Below, in pieces: positions 41,678 to 50,993 of a stretch of 64,000 nucleotides of DNA (its first letter is position 1; each line of letters opens with the position of its first letter). This DNA is from Nakamurella aerolata (GTDB lineage: Bacteria > Actinomycetota > Actinomycetes > Mycobacteriales > Nakamurellaceae): assembly GCF_013002705.1 (NCBI RefSeq), contig NZ_JABEND010000008.1:1-64000 (forward strand). The letters run 5' to 3'. A program made the translations under genes and the position numbers. The notes below the pieces were generated by a model, which had not been told where the DNA came from, did not search any database, and saw only the letters and a program-made list of their open reading frames with translations.

Positions 41678-42585
41678 TGTTGGTCCGACCGATTCGCTAC
41701 ACCGATAACGCCGAAACGCACGGCCGGCTGCTGCTGGCCCTGGGCGCGACCGCGCTGGAACAGAGCCCCGACTGGTCGGTGTTCCAACTGGCTGCCGGCC
41801 GCGTCGCCCTGCATCGAGCCGACAGCAACGACCCGGCACTACGCTCCGGCGTCACCGACCTCGGCTTCCTCACCCCCGACCCGGCCGCGGTCGCCGATCC
41901 GCTGCGCCAGGCCGGGCTCACGGTCCGGCCGCTGGACATGGGCATCGGGCCGCTGCTGGCGGCACAAGCCGCCGACGGGTTGACGTTCACCGTGGGCCAG
42001 CTCGACGGGCCGTCCGGCACCAATACCGACACCGGGAGCGGCACCGGCAGCGCTGCCGCCCGTGGCGCGGCGCCCGGTGCGGATCCGGCTCCCAGTGCGG
42101 ATGCGGCTCCCAGTGCGGATGCGGCGCCCGGCGCGGATCCGGCGTCCAGCACAGACCCGGCGTCCAGGGCGGATGCGGTGCCTGGCGCGCCGGGCGGGGT
42201 GAGCGTGCTGCCGTTGTGGATGACGCCCGACATGCCGGCCGCGGTCGCCGCACTGGAGGCGGTCGGTCTGCGGGAGCGGCTGGCGTCCAACAACGGCAGC
42301 TGGGTCGACTTCAGCGCCGGCGACGCCGGCGGCCTGGCCGCCGCGCATCTGCTCGACGCCGACCGACCGCAACGCCTGAACCCCTACGTCACGCTGTCGT
42401 TCGAGTTCGACGGTGACCCTGACGTACTGGCGGATCACCTGCAGCGCAACGGGTTCGACGCCAGCGTGCTCGACGAGAACTACACCAGGGTTGTCATCGT
42501 GCCCGACCCGGACGGTGCCGGGCAGCAGATCTGGCTGAATCAGGCCCAGCAGGACCTGTACGGCTACCAGCGGCGATCCGGTTGA
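41677..42585 (+). CDS. VOC-like (glyoxalase-fold) protein with internal Ala/Asp-rich linker
   Basis: 302-residue protein made of two VOC-like halves: 1-115 (RPIRYTDNAETHGRLLLALGA ... LTFTVGQLDG) and about 180-302 (LWMTPDMPAAVAALEAVGLRERL ... YTRVVIVPDPDGAGQQIWLNQ). Between them is a 60-residue linker of PSADAAPSADAAPGADPAS repeats. The halves should fold together as one VOC dimer-like unit. Metal ligands are not obvious, so a binding rather than catalytic role is possible. Coupled to the RHH protein upstream; function of the pair unknown. Confidence 0.7.
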   Translation: MLVRPIRYTDNAETHGRLLLALGATALEQSPDWSVFQLAAGRVALHRADSNDPALRSGVTDLGFLTPDPAAVADPLRQAGLTVRPLDMGIGPLLAAQAADGLTFTVGQLDGPSGTNTDTGSGTGSAAARGAAPGADPAPSADAAPSADAAPGADPASSTDPASRADAVPGAPGGVSVLPLWMTPDMPAAVAALEAVGLRERLASNNGSWVDFSAGDAGGLAAAHLLDADRPQRLNPYVTLSFEFDGDPDVLADHLQRNGFDASVLDENYTRVVIVPDPDGAGQQIWLNQAQQDLYGYQRRSG

Positions 42586-42678
42586 GCCGCCGCGCCGGCC
42601 GTCCGCCCGGTGCGGCGGCGGCCGGCGCAAGCCGTGGCATTCGACGGCAGTCCGAGAGCCGAATGCCAGGATGGGAGC

Positions 42679-45117
42679 ATGAGCTCGCCGACTCCAACCC
42701 CGTTCCACGACCTCGACCAGTTCGTCGCGCTGCCCAGGATCAGCGGACTGGCGATGAGCGCGGACGGCCGGCGGCTGGTCACCACCGTGCAGACGCTGGA
42801 CGGCAAGCGCACCGGCTACCGCTCGGCCATCTGGGAGATCGACCCGACCGGCGCCCAGCCGGCCCGCCGGATCACCCGCAGCGCCAAGGGCGAGGCCGGG
42901 GCGAGCTTCACCGCCAACGGCGATCTGTACTTCACCTCGGCCCGGCCGGACCCGGACGCCGACTCGCCCGCGGAGGAACCCAAGGCCGCGGTGTGGCTGA
43001 TTCCGGCGGCCGGCGGTGAGGGCAGGCTGGTGGGCAACCGGGCCGGCGGCGTCGGCGGCCTGATCGCGGTGCGCACCAGCGACGTGGTGCTGGTGGACGC
43101 CCCGATACTGCCGGGATCTGTGGTTGGTACCGACACCACCGAGCCGGCAGCAAACGCGGCGGCCGGCACCGATGCCAAGCACGGCGACCCGGACGGCGAC
43201 CCGATCCACAGCGTCCGCGGAACGGCTGCACCCGCCGACGACCCGGACGCCGTGCTGCGCAAGCTCCGCAAGGACAGCAAGGTCGCCGCGATTTTGCACA
43301 CCGGTTATCCGGTGCGGTTCTGGGACCACGATCTCGGACCCGACGTTCCGCACCTTTTCCGGCTCACCGCCGCCAACCCGAGCGCCGCCAACCCAGGTGC
43401 CGCCAACCCGGGTGCCGACAACCCGGCCAACGGGATGGCCGACGGATCCGCCGGAAACGCCACGGCCGCAGCCGGTTCTGGCGAGTCCGACAGCGCGGTG
43501 ACGGTCGCCGAAGCGGTGTCGCTGTCGCCCACCGTTGACGCCCGTCCGGCGGTCCGTTTCGTCGACCTCACCCCGGACGCCGGGCCGGCACTGCGGAATA
43601 CAACGCAGGTGCTGGCCCCGGACGGCAGCTTCCTGCTGAGCGGCTGGGCTCGCCCGCTGACCGCGGGCCTCACCGGCGATCTGGTGCGCATCGACACCGC
43701 GACCGGATCCCGGCAGGTACTGCTCAGCGGCGACGAGCACACCGAGTACGGGCCTGGCCCGATCTCGCCGGACGGTCGCCGCGCGGTGATTGTGGTGGAG
43801 CGCCGCGGTATCCCGGAGCGGGCCTATCAGCCGAGCCTTGCGGTGCTCGACCTCGCCGACAACTCCGTCACACCCCTTGCCGCGCAATGGGATCGCTGGG
43901 GCCGGCCGGTGGAATGGTTCCCCGACGGCGGATCGGTGCTGGTGATCGCCGACGACACCGGCAGGGCGCCGCTGTTCCGCATCGACGTCGCGTCCGGCGA
44001 GGTCACCCAGCTCACCAACACCGATCGACCCGACGCCGCCGGCCCCGACGGCACCGACCCGAGCGGCACCGACTCGAGCGGCACCGACGAATCGGATACC
44101 GCCAGCTTCACCGACTACGCCGCCAACCACTCCGCCGCGGTGATCAGCCCGGACGGCTCCACCATCTACGCGGTGCGATCCAGCTACGAATACCCGGCCG
44201 AGGTGGTGCGCATCGACGTCGCCACCGGCGAGACCACCAGGCTGCCCAACCCGGCGGAGCGACCGCTGCTGCCGGGCTGGATGGAGGAGATCACCACCAC
44301 CGCCGCCGACGGCACCCCGTTGCGGGGCTGGCTGTGCCTGCCCGAGTCGGCGACCGAAACCCCTGCCCCGCTGGCGGTTTTCATCCACGGCGGCCCGGTC
44401 AGCAGCTGGAACTCCTGGACCTGGCGCTGGACCCCGTGGACCATGGTGGCGCAGGGTTACGCGGTGCTGCTGCCGGACCCGGCACTCTCCACCGGCTACG
44501 GGCAGGAGTTCGTGCAACGTGGTTGGGGCCGTTGGGGCGCAGAGCCTTTCACCGATCTGCTGGCGGTGGCCGACGCCGCGGAGGCGCGGGCCGACATCGA
44601 CGCCGACAAGACCGTCGCGATGGGCGGTTCGTTCGGCGGGTACATGTCCAACTGGGTGGCCGGGCACACCGGCGACCGGTTCCGGTGCATCATCACCCAC
44701 GCCAGCCTGTGGGCACTCGACCAGTTCGGGCCGACCACCGACGCCTCCTACTTCTGGGAGCAGGAGATCACCCCGGAGCGGGCCGAGGAATTCTCGCCGC
44801 ACCGGTTCGTCGACCAGATCACCGCGCCGATGTTGGTGATCCACGGCGACAAGGACTATCGGGTACCGATCGGCGAGGGTCTGCGGCTGTGGTACGAGCT
44901 GCTCACCAAGTCTTGTCGGCCGGCCGCCGCCGACGGCAGCACCGATCATCGCTTCCTGTACTTCCCGGACGAGAACCATTGGGTGCTCTCCCCGCAGCAC
45001 GCCAAGGTCTGGTACCAGGTGGTGCTCGGGTTCATGAACCAACACGTGCACGGCATTCCGGCGGAACTGCCGCCCACCCTCGGACTCACGCCGCCGTCGC
45101 TCGCATCCGGGTCGTGA
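42679..45117 (+). CDS. S9-family acylaminoacyl-peptidase/prolyl oligopeptidase-type peptidase
   Basis: 812-residue cytoplasmic peptidase. Seen: beta-propeller to about residue 530 with two inserts (Asp/Ala-rich near 160-190 and SAANPGAANPGADNP near 235-250), then alpha/beta hydrolase with S651 in GGSFGGYMS, acid in IHGDKDYRVP and His in DENHWV. ATG 42679 gives a start matching the family. It cleaves short peptides from the N-terminus. The stop overlaps the next GTG (GTGA at 45114-45117). Confidence 0.9.
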   Translation: MSSPTPTPFHDLDQFVALPRISGLAMSADGRRLVTTVQTLDGKRTGYRSAIWEIDPTGAQPARRITRSAKGEAGASFTANGDLYFTSARPDPDADSPAEEPKAAVWLIPAAGGEGRLVGNRAGGVGGLIAVRTSDVVLVDAPILPGSVVGTDTTEPAANAAAGTDAKHGDPDGDPIHSVRGTAAPADDPDAVLRKLRKDSKVAAILHTGYPVRFWDHDLGPDVPHLFRLTAANPSAANPGAANPGADNPANGMADGSAGNATAAAGSGESDSAVTVAEAVSLSPTVDARPAVRFVDLTPDAGPALRNTTQVLAPDGSFLLSGWARPLTAGLTGDLVRIDTATGSRQVLLSGDEHTEYGPGPISPDGRRAVIVVERRGIPERAYQPSLAVLDLADNSVTPLAAQWDRWGRPVEWFPDGGSVLVIADDTGRAPLFRIDVASGEVTQLTNTDRPDAAGPDGTDPSGTDSSGTDESDTASFTDYAANHSAAVISPDGSTIYAVRSSYEYPAEVVRIDVATGETTRLPNPAERPLLPGWMEEITTTAADGTPLRGWLCLPESATETPAPLAVFIHGGPVSSWNSWTWRWTPWTMVAQGYAVLLPDPALSTGYGQEFVQRGWGRWGAEPFTDLLAVADAAEARADIDADKTVAMGGSFGGYMSNWVAGHTGDRFRCIITHASLWALDQFGPTTDASYFWEQEITPERAEEFSPHRFVDQITAPMLVIHGDKDYRVPIGEGLRLWYELLTKSCRPAAADGSTDHRFLYFPDENHWVLSPQHAKVWYQVVLGFMNQHVHGIPAELPPTLGLTPPSLASGS

Positions 45118-46511
45118 GCGCCGCACGCCCGCCGACCCGCAGGCTCCCGCTTGCGGCGATCTGGCTGCTGTCGCTGCTGGGCACCGCCGTGGTCGGATAC
45201 GCGGCCTATCTGATGACGCATCGTTACACCGGTCCGCATCACGCCCAGTTCGACCTGAGGGTCTACTACTCCGCAGTCCGTTTCTGGGCCAGCGGCAACA
45301 ACATCTACGACTACAGCCAGCCGGACAACGTGCAGGGCCAGTTGGGATACACCTACCCGCCGCTGGCCGCGGAGCTGATGTGGCCGATGGCGAAGCTGGA
45401 TCTGCAGCTGGTGGTGCGGATCACCGTGATTGCGATTGCGCTGTCCACCGCTTGGTGCGTGTACGTGTGCCTGCGCGAGCGGGTTCGTATCACGCCCCGC
45501 AACGTGATCTGGGTGGTCGGCGTAGCCACCGGCGCCGCGTTCTTCACCGAACCGCTGCGGGAGACCATGGTGTTCGGGCAGATCAACACCTTCTTGCTCG
45601 CGCTGATCCTGCTCGACACCCTGGTTCTTGACCGAAGGTCCAATCGCTTCCACGCTTTCACCGGCGTTGGCGTCGGGTTGGCGATGGCGATCAAGTTGAC
45701 CCCTGGCATCTTTCTGCTGTACTTCCTGCTGGCTCGCAAGTGGCGGGCGGCGGCAACAACGGTGGCGACCTTTTGCCTCGTCACGCTGGCCGGCGCCGTC
45801 ATCGAGCCGAGCGCGACCTGGCGCTACTACACCTCCGAGCTGTGGGGTTCGGCGCAGGTCGGCATTCTGGGCAACTCGTCGAACGAGTCCATTCTCGGGC
45901 TGCTGGCTCGCTGGGCGCAGCCGGGCGACGCCAGCCGGCTGCTGTGGCTCGCCTGCGTGGCGATCGTCGCCTGGATCGGCATCACCCGCATTCGCCGCGC
46001 CATCGACGCCGGCGACACCCTGGCCGCGGTGACGCTGACCGGCCTGCTCGGCATTCTGGTCAGCCCGGTGAGCTGGGTGCACCACATCGTGTGGGTGATC
46101 CCGGCATCGGTGATCATCGGCTCCCGGCTGCTGCGGCTGTCCAACACCGCTGCACCGCAATGGATGTGGTGGCGGCCGGAACTGGGTTGGCGGGCCAGAT
46201 CAGCGGCCCGGCTGCTGGTACTGGTCACCGTCGGGGCGCTGGCCTTCGGGGGCGATCTGCGGCTGCTGCTGTACCTGCCGATCACCGACTACAGCCGCGA
46301 ACCCTGGTGGAACAGCGCCATCAGCTCGATTCAGATGTGGTGGGTGCTGTTGGCGCTCATCGCGTTGCCGATCACCGTCGGCGCGGACGCCACCCGGCAG
46401 ATCCGCGACGGAGTTCGTTCCGCTCCAACACTTTCGGGCACCCGGCCGGCCGGCAGCCGCCCGGCCGGCTCCGGCAGCAGGCGCGGCGGGTCCGGGCTTC
46501 AGAAGCGATAG
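45114..46511 (+). CDS. GT87-family polyprenol-phosphate-mannose-type glycosyltransferase
   Basis: 465-residue integral membrane enzyme with about ten helices. Seen: first helix LAAIWLLSLLGTAVVGYAAYL, first external loop FDLRVYYSAVRFWASGNNIYDY with the acidic residue expected to be catalytic in GT-C enzymes, YTYPPLAAELMWP, and later SWVHHIVWVIP. Mycobacterial relatives add mannose from polyprenyl-phosphate-mannose to phosphatidylinositol mannosides or lipoglycans outside the membrane. GTG overlaps the upstream peptidase stop. The 3' end overlaps the convergent carboxyltransferase by 13 bp. Confidence 0.85.
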   Translation: MSAARPPTRRLPLAAIWLLSLLGTAVVGYAAYLMTHRYTGPHHAQFDLRVYYSAVRFWASGNNIYDYSQPDNVQGQLGYTYPPLAAELMWPMAKLDLQLVVRITVIAIALSTAWCVYVCLRERVRITPRNVIWVVGVATGAAFFTEPLRETMVFGQINTFLLALILLDTLVLDRRSNRFHAFTGVGVGLAMAIKLTPGIFLLYFLLARKWRAAATTVATFCLVTLAGAVIEPSATWRYYTSELWGSAQVGILGNSSNESILGLLARWAQPGDASRLLWLACVAIVAWIGITRIRRAIDAGDTLAAVTLTGLLGILVSPVSWVHHIVWVIPASVIIGSRLLRLSNTAAPQWMWWRPELGWRARSAARLLVLVTVGALAFGGDLRLLLYLPITDYSREPWWNSAISSIQMWWVLLALIALPITVGADATRQIRDGVRSAPTLSGTRPAGSRPAGSGSRRGGSGLQKR

Positions 46512-48040
46512 CGCCCGGCCCGCCTGGCCAGCCGTTGCGCGGCCGGCATCGAGCTGAGCGAGGCCATCTCCTGCGCCAGCGTGGCACCCATCCGCCGCGA
46601 GAACGCCGCCGGTTCGTCCGCCGCATCCCCGGCGTCACTGGCGTCACTGGCGCCGCTGGCGTGCCCGGCGTCGCCGCGCTCGGCGACGATGCGGTCGACA
46701 ACGCCGCTGCGCCGCAGATCGGTGGCGCTGACCCGTTGCGCCGCAGCCATTTCCGGTGCGTGTGCGGTGTCAGCATGCACGATCGCCGATGCGCCCTCCG
46801 GCGGCAGCGGCGACAACCAGGCATGCCTGGCGGCGATCACCCGGTCGGCCGGCAGCAGTGCCAACGCACCGCCGCCGGACCCCTGTCCGAGCAGCACGCA
46901 GACCGTCGAGGTCGGCAGTCGCAGCAGTTCCGCCATGCAGCGGGCGATCTCCCCGGCCAACCCGCCCTCCTCGGCTTCCTTGCTGAGCGCCGCACCGGGA
47001 GTGTCGATCACGCTGACCAGCGGGAGCCCGAGTTCGGCGGCCAACCGCATACCGCGTCGGGCCACCCGCAACTCGGCGGGGCCGAGCGGACCGTCGTGCG
47101 CCTGCGCCGCCCTGTCCTGGCCGAGCAGCACGCACGGCATGCCGGCAAACCTGGCCAGCACCAACAGCATTCCGGTGGCGCCGCCGGGCTCGCCGCCCTC
47201 CGCGGTGCCGTTCAACGGCACCACATCGGTGGCCGCGAAACGCAGCAGCTCCCGGACTCCGGGCCGACCGGCCCTGCGGGTGCGTTCGATCGACTCCCAC
47301 GCTTCGACCGGACGTTGCTGCTGCTCGTCGTCCGCTTCCGGTACCGGAACCCCGACCCGCGGGGCGGTCAGCACCGCGAGCGCGCGGGAGGCGATGTCGC
47401 CCAGTTTCTCCGGCGGTAGCACCGCATCGATCAGGCCATGGGCGGCCAGATTCTCCGCGGTCTGCACGCCCTCGGGGAAGGTGTCGCCGTACAGCGCCTG
47501 ATACACCTTCGGGCCCAGAAAGCCGACCAGCGCACCGGGTTCGCCGACCGTGACGTGACCGAGCGAGCCCCACGAGGCAAACACTCCGCCGGTGGTGGGG
47601 TGCCGCAGATAGACCAGGTACGGCAGGCCGGCGGCACGGTGGGCGTTGATGGCGTCGGTGATCCGCACCATCTGCACGAACGCCGCGGTGCCCTCTTGCA
47701 TCCTGGTGCCGCCGGATGCGGTGGCGGCCAGCAGCGGCAGCCCCTCCGCTGTGGCCCTGCGGATCGCCCGCTCGAGCCGTTCGGCCGCAGCGACGCCGAT
47801 GGACCCGCCGAGAAAGCGGAACTCGTTGACCAACACCGCAACCGGGCGTCCGGCGATGCGACCGGAACCGGTCAGCACGGCCTCGTCACACCCAGATTTC
47901 TGTTCGGCGGCCGCCAACTCGGCGGCGTACCCGGCGGGCAGGTCGTCCGGCCGGGCGATCGGCTGGTCCCAGCTGACGAACGACCCGTCGTCGAGCACCA
48001 CGTCGATCAGTTGTGCTGCGCCCAAACGCTTCCCGGCCAC
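46499..48040 (-). CDS. Acyl-CoA/acetyl-CoA carboxyltransferase, fused beta-alpha (AccD-AccA-like)
   Basis: 513-residue carboxyltransferase. Seen: N-half with SGCDEAVLTGSGRIAGRPVAVLVNEFRFLGGSIG and LLAATASGGTRMQEG (oxyanion glycines, CoA-binding), C-half with GQDRAAQAHDGPLG, RRGMRLAAELGLPLVSVIDTPGA and GQGSGGGALALLPADRV. The N-terminal zinc ribbon of AccD is missing. It moves carboxyl from biotin carrier to an acyl-CoA; no biotin carboxylase is nearby. The C-terminus has an ASDASDAGDAA repeat. GTG 48040 has GGAGG upstream. It lies 34 bp after the CoA-transferase, so an acyl-CoA pathway operon. Confidence 0.88.
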   Translation of the reverse strand: MAGKRLGAAQLIDVVLDDGSFVSWDQPIARPDDLPAGYAAELAAAEQKSGCDEAVLTGSGRIAGRPVAVLVNEFRFLGGSIGVAAAERLERAIRRATAEGLPLLAATASGGTRMQEGTAAFVQMVRITDAINAHRAAGLPYLVYLRHPTTGGVFASWGSLGHVTVGEPGALVGFLGPKVYQALYGDTFPEGVQTAENLAAHGLIDAVLPPEKLGDIASRALAVLTAPRVGVPVPEADDEQQQRPVEAWESIERTRRAGRPGVRELLRFAATDVVPLNGTAEGGEPGGATGMLLVLARFAGMPCVLLGQDRAAQAHDGPLGPAELRVARRGMRLAAELGLPLVSVIDTPGAALSKEAEEGGLAGEIARCMAELLRLPTSTVCVLLGQGSGGGALALLPADRVIAARHAWLSPLPPEGASAIVHADTAHAPEMAAAQRVSATDLRRSGVVDRIVAERGDAGHASGASDASDAGDAADEPAAFSRRMGATLAQEMASLSSMPAAQRLARRAGRYRF

Positions 48041-48074
48041 CTCTTCGCCTCCGCGATCCTTGTTCGGGTGCTGC

Positions 48075-49385
48075 TCAGTTGCCGCCGCCGGACTGGCCGA
48101 GCCAGTCGAGCACCTGCTCGGTGTGCTGGCCGAGCAGTGGCGGTGCGGTGTGCTCGCGGCGCCACTCGGTGTCGCCGTGGAACAGTCGCAGCGGCGGTCC
48201 CGGCAGCGCAATGGTGCCAAGCGTCGGATGCTCGACATCGATCAGCAGTCCCTGCGACCTGGTCTGCTCCCACTCGTATACCTGTTGCAGGTTCTTCACT
48301 TCGCCGGACGGAATGCCGATGTCGGTGAGCTTGGCCAGCAGTGCTGCGGTCGGGTACTCGCTGAAAGCACGTTCGACCGCGGCCCGCACCTCGGTGGCAT
48401 TGCCGACGCGCTCGGCGTTGCTGGCGTACCCGGGTGCGTCCACCGGCAGGTCGAAGGCGGGTGCGAACTTGCGCCACAACGCTTCCGAGCCGACGGCGAT
48501 CTGCACAATGCCATCTGCGGAATGGAACAGTCCGTACGGGCAGATGGACGGGTGGTGTGGCCCCTCGGCCTTGGGGACCTCGCCCGCCACCGTCCAGCGG
48601 GTTCCCTGAAAGGCATGCACGCCAACAATTCCGGCCAGCAGCGAGGTGCGCACCACGCTGCCGCGACCGGTGCGTTCGCGTTCCAGCAGCGCCGCCAGCA
48701 CACCATAGGCACCGTACATACCGGAGAGCAGGTCGGCGATCGGGACGCCGACCTTGGTCGGGGTCTGCCGGTCAGGGCCCGTCATCGACATCAACCCGGC
48801 CTCGCCCTGGGCGATCTGGTCGTAACCGGCCCGCCCACCCTCTGGGCCGTCGTGCCCGAAACCGGAGATGCTCAGCACCACGAGGCTCGGGTTCAGCTGG
48901 TCCAGTCGCTCCATGCCGAAGCCGAGCCGATCCAGCACGCCGGGACGGAAGTTCTCCATCAGCACGTCGCTGCGCTTGATCAACTCGGTCAGCGCGGCCT
49001 TGCCGGCCTCGGACTTGAGGTCGAGCGTCACCGATTCCTTGTTGCGGTTGCACGACAGGAAGTAGGTGGAGATGGCAGTGTCGGCGGAGGCGCCGGCCGC
49101 CTCGCCGTTCGCGGTGCGGTCGGTGTTCGCAGCCTCGGCGGCGGCCGGCTCCGGCTGAACGAACGGCGGTCCCCAGCCTCGGGTGTCGTCGCCGTGGCCA
49201 GGGGTTTCGATCTTGATGACCCTTGCACCGAGGTCGCCGAGCATCATTGCGGCGTGCGGCCCGGCCAGCGCCCTGGTCAGGTCGAGAACCACAACGCCCG
49301 CAAGGGGCCCTTCCGCGGCGGCGTCAGATACCGCACTCGCGGCGCCGGCGCCACCGCTCGGCACATCTCGGTCCGGTGTACTCAT
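48075..49385 (-). CDS. CaiB/BaiF (family III) CoA-transferase
   Basis: 436-residue enzyme. Seen: GVVVLDLTRALAGPHAAMMLGDLGARVIKIE at about 30-60, the NRNKESVTLDLKSEAGK stretch, ENFRPGVLDRLG, and the catalytic Asp in VPIADLLSGMYGAYG, followed by the VGSEALWRKFA and GIPSGEVKNLQQV domains. It moves CoA between organic acids through an aspartyl-CoA intermediate. An acidic/Ala-rich insert (PEPAAAEAANTDRTANGEA) is not part of the family. ATG 49385 with GGAG upstream. It leads the two-gene operon with the carboxyltransferase. Confidence 0.92.
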   Translation of the reverse strand: MSTPDRDVPSGGAGAASAVSDAAAEGPLAGVVVLDLTRALAGPHAAMMLGDLGARVIKIETPGHGDDTRGWGPPFVQPEPAAAEAANTDRTANGEAAGASADTAISTYFLSCNRNKESVTLDLKSEAGKAALTELIKRSDVLMENFRPGVLDRLGFGMERLDQLNPSLVVLSISGFGHDGPEGGRAGYDQIAQGEAGLMSMTGPDRQTPTKVGVPIADLLSGMYGAYGVLAALLERERTGRGSVVRTSLLAGIVGVHAFQGTRWTVAGEVPKAEGPHHPSICPYGLFHSADGIVQIAVGSEALWRKFAPAFDLPVDAPGYASNAERVGNATEVRAAVERAFSEYPTAALLAKLTDIGIPSGEVKNLQQVYEWEQTRSQGLLIDVEHPTLGTIALPGPPLRLFHGDTEWRREHTAPPLLGQHTEQVLDWLGQSGGGN

Positions 49386-49583
49386 CAGGGCTCCTTCGGG
49401 GAGAGCCTTCAGGTTAACGAGCGTCGGCGGCGGCGCGGTGGGCGGAGGTCGCGGTCGATATCCGCCGCACGGCTCCGTGCTGCCGCGGAGGCCGGCGCGG
49501 CGGACGGCCACCGGAACGGTGCGGCAGCCGCCCGGCGACCGGCGTGTGCGGCACCTCCGCGGACCCGCGCCGGACAGGCCAAA
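49386..49583. other. Intergenic region before the terminator hairpin
   Basis: With 49584-49798 this forms a 413-bp gap between the divergently read CoA-transferase start and the C39 peptidase end. It is extremely G/C-rich, contains CGG/CCG-rich imperfect repeats, and shows no coding frame I trust. The promoter of the CoA-transferase operon should be here but no clear boxes are seen. Confidence 0.45.
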
Positions 49584-49608
49584 GCCCGCGGAGGGGGAAT
49601 CCGCGGGC
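49584..49608 (-). terminator. Hairpin terminator downstream of the C39-peptidase gene
   Basis: GCCCGCGGA (49584-49592) pairs with TCCGCGGGC (49600-49608) around a 7-base loop, flanked by AAA on the left, which becomes UUU after the stem in the minus-strand transcript. It lies about 190 bp beyond the minus-strand stop at 49799. Confidence 0.6.
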
Positions 49609-49686
49609 CTTGTCCTCCCCTGGGGGCGGGGGTCTTGTGGTTGGCGACCGAGCGCCAACGGGTCTCTCCGATGCGGGTGCACCGGT

Positions 49687-49754
49687 TCTCAATGCAGTGT
49701 CGTGCTCAATGCAGTGCCGGTCTCGATGCAGTGCCGTTCTCAATGCAGTGCCGT
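49687..49754. repeat. Four 16-18-bp tandem units (TCTCAATGCAGTGCCG)
   Basis: Units at 49687-49702, 49703-49720, 49721-49737 and 49738-49754 all contain CTCRATGCAGTG. They lie directly downstream of the C39 gene stop. The core ATGCAGYG resembles the tandem array at 52335-52398. There are no spacers, so this is not a CRISPR array. Confidence 0.8.
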
Positions 49755-49798
49755 TCCCACAGCGGTGCGGCTGGAATGCGGCACGGCACCCGGTGCCA

Positions 49799-50923
49799 TT
49801 ACTTCCAGGCGATCACACCGCCGCGCAGCGATCCGTTCGCAGCTGCCCACTTGGTGAGCTGCGTCCCGGTCACCGAGAACACCTGGGGCGGCTTGCCGAC
49901 CGGATCCATCATCTTGTACATGCCATTCGAGTAGCCGACCAGCACGATGTAGTGCCCACCGCCGCCGTAGTTCGGCCAGCTGGCGGCGCGCTCGTTTCCG
50001 TTGAGCACAGCCACCTTTCCGGCCCGCACCGCCGCCAGCACCGGCTCTGTCTTGCCCCACGAGATGGACGTCTTGAAGCCGTAGGCCTTGAAACCCTTGG
50101 AGATCTCCTCGTAGCTGGTGGCGCCCCAGGCGTTGTGCCCGAAGGTGTAGCGGCGCATGTAGTCGATGGCCGCGGCCCCGCCGTCGGCCCTGGTGAACTT
50201 GACCGGGGTCTTGCCGAGGGCAAGCACACCCATCACGGTGGCGGTGGGACCACAGTTGGCCCTTGCGTAGTAGCCGGAGGTCAATTGGCTGAGCGGAATC
50301 CACTGCTTGCTCCCGGACGGAGGTGGCGGCGGATTGAACAGGTAGGTCCAGGTGACGTAGTCGACGATGCCGGTCTGCGGCAGGCCTTTTGCCTTCTGGA
50401 AGTTGATGGTGTTCATCCTGGTGACCGGGCCGAAGTCGCCGTCGGCCACCTGGTTGTAGCCGAACTTGATCAGCAGCTGCTGCACGGCCTTGGTGGTGTT
50501 GCGGTTCGGCCAGCGGTACCGGGCAGCGGTGTTGGCGCCGCCCACCATCGCCCTCATGGTGATCGGCCCGGCCGAGCCGTCCTGCTCCAGGCCTTTGGCC
50601 CGCTGGAACTTGATCACCGCGTTCTTCGTCGCGGTGTCGTACTTGCCGGTGCTGGACACGCTGATCCCATAGGCATTCATCAGAAACTGCAGCGCCCTGA
50701 TGTTCGAGTACGGCGAGCTGGCGCTCACCCAGAATCTGCTGCGATCCGCTGCGAAAAGCGGGTCGCCTGCGGCGTTCTGCGTCGCCGGCTGAGTTGCCGT
50801 CTGGGTGCCGACGGTCAGTTTCGCCGGAGCGCTGGTATTGCTGACGGTCGCCGCGGTGGCACCGCCACCGACTGCGAGGCAGGTGGCGGCAACGGCGGCC
50901 GTCACGGTCTTGCGGACGTTCAT
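49799..50923 (-). CDS. Secreted C39-like cysteine peptidase with two peptidoglycan-binding domains
   Basis: 374-residue exported protein. Seen: signal peptide (KTVTAAVAATCLAVGGGATA), two PG_binding_1 domains at about 58-125 and 130-195 (SNIRALQFLMNAYG, TKAVQQLLIKFGYN), a Pro linker, then a peptidase-C39_2-like domain with Cys in ARANCGPTATV and His in GGGGHYIVLVGY. It should attach to the cell wall and cut a peptide or cross-link. ATG 50923 has GGAGA seven bases upstream. First of three same-strand genes sharing the PG-binding module. Confidence 0.85.
   Translation of the reverse strand: MNVRKTVTAAVAATCLAVGGGATAATVSNTSAPAKLTVGTQTATQPATQNAAGDPLFAADRSRFWVSASSPYSNIRALQFLMNAYGISVSSTGKYDTATKNAVIKFQRAKGLEQDGSAGPITMRAMVGGANTAARYRWPNRNTTKAVQQLLIKFGYNQVADGDFGPVTRMNTINFQKAKGLPQTGIVDYVTWTYLFNPPPPPSGSKQWIPLSQLTSGYYARANCGPTATVMGVLALGKTPVKFTRADGGAAAIDYMRRYTFGHNAWGATSYEEISKGFKAYGFKTSISWGKTEPVLAAVRAGKVAVLNGNERAASWPNYGGGGHYIVLVGYSNGMYKMMDPVGKPPQVFSVTGTQLTKWAAANGSLRGGVIAWK
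50358..50660. repeat. 303-bp identical tract, copy 1 (pairs with 51553-51855)
   Basis: By eye this segment of the C39-peptidase gene is base-for-base identical to 51553-51855 in the next gene, offset 1195 bp. It encodes most of the two PG-binding domains. Flanking sequence diverges quickly on both sides, including synonymous positions, which points to recent gene conversion or duplication. Confidence 0.88.
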
Positions 50924-50993
50924 GATCAATCTCCTAGCGGTGCGGGTAGCCGGCCGGCGGTAAGCTGGTCGGGGGACGACTTGGCTGCCGAGG

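Noticed and set aside
41510-42585. Toxin-antitoxin pair (RHH antitoxin plus toxin)
   Set aside because: The second protein is a 302-residue VOC-like fold, not a known toxin, and no palindromic autoregulatory site was found.
41839-45126. 1095-codon minus-strand open frame opposite the VOC-like and S9 peptidase genes
   Set aside because: Same GC-driven shadow; no domain, no ribosome-binding site, and the plus-strand peptidase is unambiguous.
46499-49385. Polyketide or fatty-acid biosynthetic gene cluster
   Set aside because: Only a carboxyltransferase and a CoA-transferase are present; no synthase, carrier protein or biotin carboxylase.
49687-49754. Possible CRISPR array
   Set aside because: Units are 16-18 bp and directly abutting with no spacers; no cas genes.
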